From: an uncultured Clostridia bacterium
GTDB lineage: Bacteria > Bacillota > Clostridia > Christensenellales > Borkfalkiaceae
Assembly (NCBI GenBank): GCA_934254825.1
Contig: CAKQMB010000027.1
Coordinates: 1 to 15,354, forward strand
Length of the DNA stretch: 15,354 nt
Reading direction: 5' to 3'
The position numbers and the translations under genes were made by a program. Below are positions 5,892 through 11,974 of the stretch, one piece after another (the stretch's first letter is position 1; each line of letters opens with the position of its first letter). Below the pieces are notes generated by a model. That model saw only the letters and a list, made by a program, of their open reading frames with translations, was not told where the DNA came from and did not search any database.

Positions 5892-7238
5892 TTATCTGTA
5901 AATTTTTACAGTTACTTTTATTCCGGAAACGGTAAACGCTTCGAGAATATTGTCGTTCTTGAAGGCTATATACATAACGCCGAAGTCGGCAAACGTCGAC
6001 AATTCCAGTCTTTCGGCATTAAACGTTTTATACCCGTTTTTCGACTCTTCCTTATGGAAAACCGCAGTTTCGCGATCGGCTACGGGGCAAATAAAAATAT
6101 TCATATTCGACATCGAGCTTTTGAAATTCAGCTCGATTTTAACGTCCATATGCCTGTAACCGTTCTCGTAATAATATTTGAGCGCGGGGGCGGTCGTTCC
6201 GTCCTTTTTCTTCACTTCGTCGAAAGTGATACGAGGATAAATCGTAGTTCCTTTCTGCACGGTCAATTTAGTTTCCGCGCCTACGCAGGAGATTTCGACG
6301 ACGGGGTGATTACTGATGTAATTCTCGGGTTTTTCGAACACAAACGACGATAAGTCAAGCTCGAATCTCTCGGCAACCGCCGTGAAATCTTCGCCTGTGG
6401 AAGAAAAAACCTTTTCGCCTATCTTTCCTACAATGTCGGTATAATAGTTGTATGTAACGTCGGCGTTTTCAACGTTATAACATACTGCGGCGTACACGTC
6501 GATATCGGAACAGACCGCGTAGTTATACCACATACCGTCTTTGCACTCGTCGTAATCGAGAGTAAGTTCGTGCGAAATCTCTTCGCTTCTCGTAACTACC
6601 TGTTTGTAATATTCTTCGCTCGTTTCCACAAGCGTACTGCACCATGTGTTTTTCAGTTGTCCCTCGATATTCGCCGTAACTTCGTCCTTAAAATTGCCTT
6701 TTTTCGATGATACCGTCGCTCCCACGCTCGTTTTAAGCGAACTTTCTATCGTCCTCGACGTGGAGCGTTGCACGGTTCGTTTATACGAAGTCTCCACCGT
6801 TTCCGTCGTGGCGACGTTCAGTTTCACGTTCACTTTCCCGTACACGCGATAATCTTCCGTATACTGGAAAGTGTGAATATCGTGCAGAATAAAGTTTTCA
6901 ATTCTCCCGAGATATACGATATAACAATAATTATCGTCGTCATACCAGGATTCTACGGTTACGTCGTCGTGAAGTCCTCGCGCTATAACGTCGCTCGCGG
7001 GAACAAGCTTGTTCGAACCGGAGTCTTTTCTCACGTTGGTTTTAACGACTTTCGCCTGCCTTGCGTATTCTGCGGATTTTTCGGATTCCGCATTTTTTTC
7101 GCTGCCGCCGTTGTCGCCGGTCTGAGTGAGATTATCCATTAAATCCCGCAACGTATCGCAACCGCATAACGCGAAGCTCGCCGTCACGATAAGCAACGCG
7201 ACCATAAGCAAAGCGACAAATCTCGTATGTTTTTTCAT
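5892..7238 (-). CDS. Large predicted lipoprotein of unknown function, beta-rich with Ser/Thr strands (448 aa)
   Basis: The N-terminus MKKHTRFVALLMVALLIVTASFALCGC is a signal peptide with a lipobox-like LCGC; lipidation is likely at Cys27. Residues 30-75 are a charged, low-complexity linker. Residues about 135-260 hold a long Thr/Ser-rich stretch with strand-like alternation (ATTETVETSYKRTVQ, RTIESSLKTSVGATV, NIEGQLKNTWCSTLVE), followed by aromatic strands (GMWYNYAVCSDIDVYAAVC). The alternation recalls aerolysin/ETX-MTX2 beta-pore segments, but I cannot confirm homology. Residues 300-448 form another strand-rich region. The start lies one base after the stop of the preceding gene, suggesting translational coupling. 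It is the last gene of a three-gene unit whose promoter carries an XRE-type operator. No enzymatic motif is visible. Confidence 0.8.
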   Translation of the reverse strand: MKKHTRFVALLMVALLIVTASFALCGCDTLRDLMDNLTQTGDNGGSEKNAESEKSAEYARQAKVVKTNVRKDSGSNKLVPASDVIARGLHDDVTVESWYDDDNYCYIVYLGRIENFILHDIHTFQYTEDYRVYGKVNVKLNVATTETVETSYKRTVQRSTSRTIESSLKTSVGATVSSKKGNFKDEVTANIEGQLKNTWCSTLVETSEEYYKQVVTRSEEISHELTLDYDECKDGMWYNYAVCSDIDVYAAVCYNVENADVTYNYYTDIVGKIGEKVFSSTGEDFTAVAERFELDLSSFVFEKPENYISNHPVVEISCVGAETKLTVQKGTTIYPRITFDEVKKKDGTTAPALKYYYENGYRHMDVKIELNFKSSMSNMNIFICPVADRETAVFHKEESKNGYKTFNAERLELSTFADFGVMYIAFKNDNILEAFTVSGIKVTVKIYR

Positions 7239-7239
7239 T

Positions 7240-7725
7240 TTATTTTTTCTTCAATTCGCACATTTTCTTGTAGAACATCGGCGCGTCGTCGGTGAAAACG
7301 CTGTAATGCAAACCTTTAATATTGAAACCGAGCGAATTTTTACCGTTAGTAACAGGCATTTCGATTTCGGAAATATTAGTCGAAAAAGCCTTGCGTTTAA
7401 GTCCTACCGTACCCGTTCCGCAGAGCGTTCCGTCGTCCGCAATCGTTATCTGCGTTCTGTAAAAGACAGAAAGCATAAAAACGACATAAAGTACCCCTAA
7501 AATAAGGAATACCAGCCCTAAAACCGTGTAAAGCGTGGCGTACATTTCATAATTTTTTATCTGAGCCTGTACCGAACCGAATATAGAATATCCGCTTTCT
7601 TTAAGTTCGTTCGCTTTTCCCGTCGACATACCAGCCAGAACGAGAAGAACGACAGCTACGATAATGAAGATCACGGCGAAAATAATTACGCCGTTTCTGA
7701 GTTTTTTGCTTTTTCCCGAAGTCAT
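7240..7725 (-). CDS. Small membrane protein with two helices and a bPH-like C-terminal domain (161 aa)
   Basis: Two hydrophobic helices (about 12-33 and 63-85) flank a short outside loop. The C-terminal 70 residues are soluble and strand-rich. Their end (FSTNISEIEMPV, a Gly/Asn turn, HYSVFTDDAPMFYKKMCELKKK) resembles bacterial PH-like domains of small clostridial membrane proteins; this is pattern recognition only. The ATG at 7725 has AGGAG nine bases upstream. It is the middle gene of the operon, 66 bases after the 150-residue membrane protein and one base before the lipoprotein. I know no specific function for it. Confidence 0.8.
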   Translation of the reverse strand: MTSGKSKKLRNGVIIFAVIFIIVAVVLLVLAGMSTGKANELKESGYSIFGSVQAQIKNYEMYATLYTVLGLVFLILGVLYVVFMLSVFYRTQITIADDGTLCGTGTVGLKRKAFSTNISEIEMPVTNGKNSLGFNIKGLHYSVFTDDAPMFYKKMCELKKK

Positions 7726-7791
7726 TTTTTGTTTCTCCTTTGTGTTTTGATTTTTTTAACAAAAGCTCGCGTTTTTACCGAAAACCTTGTT

Positions 7792-8244
7792 TTAAAAAGG
7801 AAGCTTGCCGTACACCTGACCGTTATCCGGCGGAGCGTCCAGCTTTACATAATAACGTATCGAACTCGACGTCGAATTGTCGTTAACGATTAAAATACCG
7901 TTTTTCACCGTCGCGTCCATCATCACCGTCATTCCGAGCGCAGATTGAATAAGCTTTATCTTTCCCGATTTTGCTTCGTAAGAACCGAGAAAACCCTCTT
8001 CGATAAACTTCCCGTCTTTCGTAAGCTCGATATAATACTTGCTGCCGTAAAAGAAGTAATCACCCTCGAAATTCTCGTCGATTAAATAATATACGCCCGC
8101 GTATTTTGCGTTTTTATTCACTGCCGAATAAACGATTATCGCGATAACCGCAATAACAACCGCGGCGATAATCAAAGCGATTATTTTTTTCTTTTTAGCT
8201 TTCTTCACTTCGTCCGCCGGATTATATTGATTGTTATCCTCCAT
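7792..8244 (-). CDS. Single-pass membrane protein with a lipocalin-like outer domain (150 aa)
   Basis: A short hydrophilic, Lys-rich N-terminus (MEDNNQYNPADEVKKAKKKK) precedes one transmembrane helix (about 21-43). An outer domain of roughly 105 residues follows, with repeated strand motifs (YAGVYYLI, YYIELTKDGKFIEEGFLGSYEAKSGKIKLI, ATVKNGILIV). This looks like the small lipocalin-like folds of many clostridial lipoproteins, but the match is weak. I chose the ATG at 8244 because AAGGAGG lies four bases upstream. The longer frame to 8313 would read through the promoter and operator. It is the first gene after the TTGACA/TATAAT promoter at 8285-8313, so it should be the gene most directly under the divergent XRE regulator. 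Confidence 0.82.
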   Translation of the reverse strand: MEDNNQYNPADEVKKAKKKKIIALIIAAVVIAVIAIIVYSAVNKNAKYAGVYYLIDENFEGDYFFYGSKYYIELTKDGKFIEEGFLGSYEAKSGKIKLIQSALGMTVMMDATVKNGILIVNDNSTSSSIRYYVKLDAPPDNGQVYGKLPF

Positions 8245-8284
8245 ATTGCCTCCTTTTGTTTTTTTTGAGCAATTGTTCAGTGAT

Positions 8285-8313
8285 ATTATATTAGGGATTT
8301 TCCCTAATGTCAA
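8285..8313 (-). promoter_or_regulatory. Consensus promoter whose entire 17-bp spacer is a palindromic operator
   Basis: On the minus strand, TTGACA (8313-8308) and TATAAT (8290-8285) flank exactly 17 bases. Those bases (8291-8307, TTAGGGATTTTCCCTAA on the plus strand) form a 7-bp-arm inverted repeat. A protein bound there would block RNA polymerase. Confidence 0.9.
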
Positions 8314-8355
8314 CTGTTTTTAACTGCTTTTTAATAATTCTTTTGAAATAATCAC

Positions 8356-8372
8356 TTAGGGAATTACCCTAA
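8356..8372. promoter_or_regulatory. Second copy of the TTAGGG-N5-CCCTAA operator, upstream of the XRE gene
   Basis: TTAGGGAATTACCCTAA repeats the 17-bp design of the site at 8291-8307 with identical 6-bp arms, and it lies 39 bases upstream of the regulator start. It is the expected autoregulatory site. I do not see a convincing -35/-10 pair for the regulator itself. Confidence 0.85.
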
Positions 8373-8411
8373 TATACACAAAATTTAGGAAAAAAGACAT
8401 AAAATTAAGGT

Positions 8412-8618
8412 ATGAACAAATTAGGAAAACGCTTGAAAGAACTTCGCACGGAAAAGAAGCTGAGCCAAAAGGCGTTAGCGGAGATAATAGAGACAAATAA
8501 CAGCAGTATCTGCGATTGGGAATGCGGACGAACCGAGCCGAGCCTGGACGCCGTTATTAAATTATGTAAGTTTTTCGACGTTACAGCCGACTATTTATTG
8601 GGTCTTTCGGACTATTGA
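8412..8618 (+). CDS. XRE-family (Cro/CI-type) small HTH regulator (68 aa)
   Basis: This is a compact single-domain DNA-binding protein. The HTH_3 fold covers almost the whole chain (residues 4-63), with LSQKALAEIIETNNSSICDWECGRTEPS as helices 2-3 and the classic ending AVIKLCKFFDVTADYLLGL. It has no effector or protease domain, so it probably acts as a simple dimeric repressor. Two matching 17-bp palindromes lie in the intergenic region shared with the divergent membrane-protein operon, one of them filling that operon's promoter spacer. Control of both directions is therefore likely. The ribosome binding site is weak (AAGG close to the ATG), consistent with low expression. Confidence 0.95.
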   Translation: MNKLGKRLKELRTEKKLSQKALAEIIETNNSSICDWECGRTEPSLDAVIKLCKFFDVTADYLLGLSDY

Positions 8619-8658
8619 CTGCAAAACAACGGATCAACCCTGAGATTTATAAGAATTT

Positions 8659-8697
8659 AGCCGCCGCGAAATTTTATTTCCGATGCGGCGGCTTTTG
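8659..8697 (+). terminator. Terminator after the XRE gene
   Basis: AGCCGCCGC (8659-8667) pairs with GCGGCGGCT (8685-8693), with a smaller GAAA/TTTC stem inside, and is followed by TTTTGTTG. It lies 40 bases after the regulator stop. Confidence 0.8.
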
Positions 8698-8765
8698 TTG
8701 CGTAAACCGAGCTTTTCGACTATCTTGTTATATAAAAAATCATTATATTAAAGAATTCATTATAT

Positions 8766-8794
8766 AAAAAACGCCGTACCGACGGCGTTTTATT
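8766..8794. terminator. Bidirectional hairpin terminator
   Basis: ACGCCGT-ACCG-ACGGCGT, flanked by an A run on one side and a T run on the other, can terminate in both directions. It would serve the pyroglutamyl-peptidase-like gene on the minus strand. Confidence 0.75.
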
Positions 8795-8815
8795 TTATAT
8801 TACGGTTTTATTTTG

Positions 8816-8932
8816 TATGCCAGACAAGGCACGCGAACGGGTTAATACTTGACGTATAAGCCGCGAGCGTAACGACGTATTAGTCAAAAACTCGCTGTCA
8901 GACCACGGTTCGTTTTATTCTTGGCTGGCATA
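8816..8932. repeat. Palindromic repeat copy A (117 bp)
   Basis: It is bounded by a perfect 8-bp inverted repeat, TATGCCAG and CTGGCATA. Bases 8824-8891 align without gaps to 9489-9556 in copy B, 55 of 68 identical by my count. The element overlaps the 3' end of the minus-strand peptidase-like gene and supplies its last codons and stop. Confidence 0.75.
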
Positions 8933-9368
8933 ACGATTGAATAATATTCTTTTTAAATTCTTCGGTCAGAAATTTTTGCGGCGGAATATGGATAAATATC
9001 GCCCGCCCGCTTACTTTTTCAAGCATTAAATAATAGGCGTAATTACACAAAGAAACCGCCGTTTTGTCCGAAACGACGTTTAAAACCCCGTTAGCCGAAA
9101 AAGTTCGCGAAATTTCGGTTACGTTCAACGCCGTATTCAAAATTTTGCCGTCGTTTTTCGCGCACACATCTATCCTCACATTGTCTTTAAGTTCGGTATC
9201 GAGTCCGAACATTACAACCGAGGAATAATCGCCGCAATCAAAATTCACGATATCTTTTCTTAACCCGTCAAACGAATTCGTTAAAAAAAGTTTATCGCTT
9301 TCAATGTTTTTTATAAGGTTAAAGGACGAATTATGTCCGCCCTTGAATGCAGTAAACAGCACGTTCAT
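8898..9368 (-). CDS. Pyroglutamyl-peptidase I-like protein, short form (156 aa)
   Basis: The sequence resembles the C15 pyroglutamyl peptidase family, which removes N-terminal pyroglutamate from peptides. It opens with MNVLFTAFKGGHNSSFNLIKNI, like the MKILxTGFxPFGGxxxNPS start of the family. It keeps a Cys in a TAVSLCNYAYYLML context (Cys108, the likely nucleophile) and a His in FIHIPP (His127). The catalytic Glu region appears altered to VRIDVCAKND (Asp67 or Cys69 in place of Glu). At 156 residues it is shorter than typical members (about 200-215), so activity is doubtful. I prefer ATG 9368 over an upstream in-frame TTG. No good ribosome binding site is visible. The final 11 codons lie inside repeat copy A, so the natural C-terminus may have been replaced. 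Confidence 0.7.
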   Translation of the reverse strand: MNVLFTAFKGGHNSSFNLIKNIESDKLFLTNSFDGLRKDIVNFDCGDYSSVVMFGLDTELKDNVRIDVCAKNDGKILNTALNVTEISRTFSANGVLNVVSDKTAVSLCNYAYYLMLEKVSGRAIFIHIPPQKFLTEEFKKNIIQSLCQPRIKRTVV

Positions 9369-9380
9369 AGAGATTTCGTT

Positions 9381-9434
9381 TAGCCACAACTCGGTCCCGC
9401 GTTGTGTTTTCGGCGGGTTCGAATTCCGCTCGGC
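9381..9434. repeat. Partial copy C of the palindromic repeat family
   Basis: It starts TAGCCACA, like copy B, and runs to the TA that begins copy B (TAGCC/GGCTA ends). Bases 9391-9414 match the arm of copy B at 20 of 24 positions. Bases 9411-9433 match the minus strand of 4961-4984 with a single one-base gap. It includes GGCGGGTTCGAAT, which imitates a tRNA T-arm, but no tRNA folds here. Confidence 0.55.
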
Positions 9435-9596
9435 TAGCCACAGGTGATTGTGTTAGAACCCGGTCTTGCCTTGCGTTTTTAGGCTAAGACAAGGCGCGTG
9501 AGCGCGTTAATACTCTGCGTATAACACGCGAACGCAACGATGTATTAGCCAAAAACACAACGCAAGACCGGGTTCTAACACAATCACCTGTGGCTA
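9435..9596. repeat. Long palindromic repeat copy B (162 bp, perfect 35-bp arms)
   Basis: Bases 9435-9469 and 9562-9596 are perfect inverted repeats (TAGCCACAGGTGATTG... and its complement). Pairing continues with few mismatches to about 52 bp, and the centre is partly self-complementary, so a transcript would fold into one long hairpin. The right end contains the TAG stop of the MATE gene. The TA-bounded ends and lack of coding content suggest a MITE-like or REP-like element. Confidence 0.85.
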
Positions 9597-10943
9597 CTTA
9601 TGTTCGGATTTGAATTTTAAAATAAGGAATATACACGCCGCCGCAAGCAATGTCAACACTTGCGAAACGGGCAAAGCCGCCCAGATTCCGCTCGTTCCCC
9701 TGCCCGACAAAACCGCAAGGCTTATCGGAGTGAACAGGAACGGATCGAGATAGGTCACGATGTTGGACACTATAATTCTGCCCGTCGAGTACGCGTAAGA
9801 ACAGACGAATTTAACCGCCGCTTTTAATGGGTACGCAATCGCGTAAATTATAAAGCCGACTCTCATCATTTCCGCGGCTTCGGCAGACACCGAGAAGATT
9901 TTCGGCAGAAAAAGAATCGCCGCGGGAGTGAGCGCGATAAACGCCGCAGAAAGACAAATAAGCGTGATAATCGACTTATAGACCGTTTTTCGCTCTTCGA
10001 TCAGATCGCCTGCACCCCTGTAATAGCTGAGCGCGGGTTGCACGCCGTCACACACTCCCTGATAAATATAGTCGTAAGTATAGAGCGCGTAACTCATTAC
10101 CGCATACGCCCCGACCGCCGCCGTTCCGCCGTTATTAAGCGCGAAAAAGTTTGTAAAAAGCAATGTTGCGGACGGCACGAAATTCAATCCGAAAGGAGCT
10201 ACGGAATTTTTCAAAATCCTCGCCGCAAGGCGCATCGACGTTTCCGAAGTTTCGGTTTCGCGTTTTTCCGAAATTGATGTTGCGCTTTTCCCCGAAATTA
10301 CGGTTTCGTTTGCGATCTCGGTATTTTTTTGCTTTAAAAAAGTGACGATAGCCAAAACCGCAACGACGGCTTGCGAAACGACGGTTGCCGCCGCGACGCC
10401 GTACAAAGCGAATTTCTTTACCGTGAGAAAATCAAGTCCGATATGTACCGCAAGACCTATCGCCGTGTAAATCAACGCGGAATAGGTTTTTCCCTCGTTT
10501 CTCAAAAGCACGACCGAACCTGCGCCGACGACCTGAAAAAGCGCGCCGAGCGAAATTATCAAAGAATAATTTTCGGCATAAGTTTTAACTGTTCCGCTTG
10601 CGCCGAGTAAAGATAAGAGCGGCGAATAAACCGCAAAACACAAAAGCGTGGAAATCAGCCCGCCGATAACAAGAAGCCGTAGCGAAACGGCTTTCGACTT
10701 TTCCGCAAGGCGATTTTCGTTCTCCCCGCGAAAACCGTTTATTACGACAGCCGCGCCGATACCGAGTCCCGTTCCCAAAGAGGTGATAAACGCGACTATC
10801 GGCCACGCGATATTTATTGCCGCAAGTCCCTCGTCGCCCGCTCGGTTACCGATAAAAAGTCCGTCGATATTGGTATACGTTCCGACGATAACCATCGAAA
10901 TGACCGACGGCAATATGTAATTTATAAGTTTAAATTTTTTCAT
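9594..10943 (-). CDS. MATE-family multidrug/toxic compound efflux transporter (449 aa)
   Basis: This is a polytopic antiporter of the MATE group (MepA/DinF-like), expected to export cationic drugs or metabolites using Na+ or H+. It has the usual two-bundle layout, with about twelve helices. The first motif is INYILPSVISMVIVGTYTNIDGLFIGNRAGDEGLAAIN (6-43), and the second half begins near NSVAPFGLNFVPSATLLFTNFFALNNGG (about 245-272). The loop between bundles is extended by about 25 residues rich in Ser, Thr and Glu (about 208-238). The length is normal. The start overlaps the stop of the HAD gene by four bases (ATGA), so the two are translationally coupled. The stop codon TAG lies in the inverted repeat of element B. 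No specific substrate can be assigned. Confidence 0.93.
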   Translation of the reverse strand: MKKFKLINYILPSVISMVIVGTYTNIDGLFIGNRAGDEGLAAINIAWPIVAFITSLGTGLGIGAAVVINGFRGENENRLAEKSKAVSLRLLVIGGLISTLLCFAVYSPLLSLLGASGTVKTYAENYSLIISLGALFQVVGAGSVVLLRNEGKTYSALIYTAIGLAVHIGLDFLTVKKFALYGVAAATVVSQAVVAVLAIVTFLKQKNTEIANETVISGKSATSISEKRETETSETSMRLAARILKNSVAPFGLNFVPSATLLFTNFFALNNGGTAAVGAYAVMSYALYTYDYIYQGVCDGVQPALSYYRGAGDLIEERKTVYKSIITLICLSAAFIALTPAAILFLPKIFSVSAEAAEMMRVGFIIYAIAYPLKAAVKFVCSYAYSTGRIIVSNIVTYLDPFLFTPISLAVLSGRGTSGIWAALPVSQVLTLLAAACIFLILKFKSEHK

Positions 10944-11710
10944 GCGGGTATAACGTCGGTTTTGGCTTCGGATATTACGTCAGGGGTGACGTTTTCATCG
11001 AGGCTTAATATCAGATCGGTGGCTTCTCCCGCGTCTTCCGCGCCGAACTTCGATTTTTCTTTGAGCAAAGGGTCGCTCCCGACAAATACAAAGCCTATCC
11101 CCGCATTATCCGCAAAGCGTTTATCGGTATTCGTATCGCCGATCATAAAAATTTCGTTTTTCGCCGCATTGAGTTTTTTTGCTATTTCGTTTGCGGCGAA
11201 CGGATCGGGCTTATGCGGAATACCGTTATCGTCGCAATAAATACCGTCGAAAAGATCGGAAATACCGAGTTTTTCAAGGCAAAATTCGGTTATCGAGCGA
11301 TCGTCGGTCGTCGCGACGAATAAAGCCGCCTGTTCGCGAGCTTTTTCGAGCTTAGCGCGCAAATTTTCGCAAGCGGGCAAGATAACGCCCTTATCGGTAT
11401 TATCCGAAACGGCTTGCTCGACTTCCCGCCTGTCAACGCAAACGTCAAAGCCGAATTTGTTAAGAGTTTCGGTTACAGCTTCGGCAAATTGCGCGTACGT
11501 TCCGCCGCATAAAATCCCCTTAGGGTCGACCGTATCGTTAAAAATTCCTATATTCTCCCCGATTTCCGCCGAAATTTTCAAAACCGTTTCCGAGGGGACG
11601 TTCGTATGTCTTTTCACAATTTCTTTTATCGCTTCCTTCGCCACGGGAACCCAGAAATCGTCAAATCGCATAAGCGTTCCGTCTTTATCGTATATTATTG
11701 CTTTTATCAT
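10940..11710 (-). CDS. HAD-superfamily hydrolase, phosphoglycolate phosphatase-like (256 aa)
   Basis: This is a probable cytoplasmic phosphatase of HAD subfamily I. Motif I is IYDKDGTL (6-13; nucleophile Asp8 and acid/base Asp10), motif II is the Thr in VATTDD, motif III is the Lys in HKPDP and motif IV is GDTNTD. A helical cap domain sits between motifs I and II. About 30 extra residues at the C-terminus are acidic and probably disordered. I chose ATG 11710 because it begins the conserved beta strand directly and has GGAG six bases upstream. The frame extends 44 codons further, into a repeat-like region, which I do not believe is coding. It is the first gene of a coupled pair with the MATE transporter. 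The substrate is unknown. Confidence 0.93.
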   Translation of the reverse strand: MIKAIIYDKDGTLMRFDDFWVPVAKEAIKEIVKRHTNVPSETVLKISAEIGENIGIFNDTVDPKGILCGGTYAQFAEAVTETLNKFGFDVCVDRREVEQAVSDNTDKGVILPACENLRAKLEKAREQAALFVATTDDRSITEFCLEKLGISDLFDGIYCDDNGIPHKPDPFAANEIAKKLNAAKNEIFMIGDTNTDKRFADNAGIGFVFVGSDPLLKEKSKFGAEDAGEATDLILSLDENVTPDVISEAKTDVIPA

Positions 11711-11743
11711 ACCGTTCTCCGAAAAATAGCCGAGATGGATTCG

Positions 11744-11855
11744 AGCCACATTAAGTTTTAACGGCGCAAAATCAGCAAAATCCGCGTTAAACTCGCTTAT
11801 AATACGGCAAGTATGATTGCATTCGAACCCGCCCAAAAGCAATCACCTGTGACTA
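11744..11855. repeat. Degenerate palindromic repeat copy D upstream of the HAD gene
   Basis: The ends read AGCCACA (11744-11750) and CAATCACCTGTGACTA (11840-11855). The latter matches 15 of 16 bases of the right end of copy B (9581-9596) in the same orientation. It contains the 13-mer ATTCGAACCCGCC shared with copy C, a GATTGC/GCAATC pair and an imperfect AGTTTTAACG/CGCGTTAAACT pair. It lies where the HAD-MATE promoter should be. Confidence 0.5.
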
Positions 11856-11907
11856 AAAATTCTCCCGTATGAAATTGTATCACAACTGCTGTATTTTTGC
11901 AAGAATA

Positions 11908-11940
11908 AAAGCTTTTGTAACGACACTTTACAAAAGCTTT
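11908..11940. terminator. Bidirectional hairpin terminator
   Basis: AAAGCTTTTGTAA (11908-11920) pairs perfectly over 13 bp with TTACAAAAGCTTT (11928-11940), with a seven-base loop. On the minus strand a TATTCTT tail follows. It ends the LRR lipoprotein gene. Confidence 0.75.
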
Positions 11941-11974
11941 ACATTTTTATTATATATAATATCGATTTATCCTT

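Noticed and set aside
8245..8313. A longer start for the 150-residue membrane protein
   Set aside because: It would translate through the -10, operator and -35, while ATG 8244 has AAGGAGG directly upstream.
9411..9441. A tRNA 3' end (GGCGGGTTCGAAT T-arm-like sequence followed by CCA)
   Set aside because: No D-arm, anticodon arm or matching 5' acceptor strand can be found upstream. The same tract recurs in non-tRNA contexts at 4961-4984 and 11829-11842.
9435..9596. Integron attC site
   Set aside because: The arms are far too perfect and long, there are no GTTRRRY/RYYYAAC core sites at the ends, and no integrase is present.
11711..11842. A 44-residue N-terminal extension of the HAD hydrolase
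   Set aside because: The extension runs through the degenerate repeat copy D. The ATG at 11710 has a good ribosome binding site and begins the conserved HAD strand.
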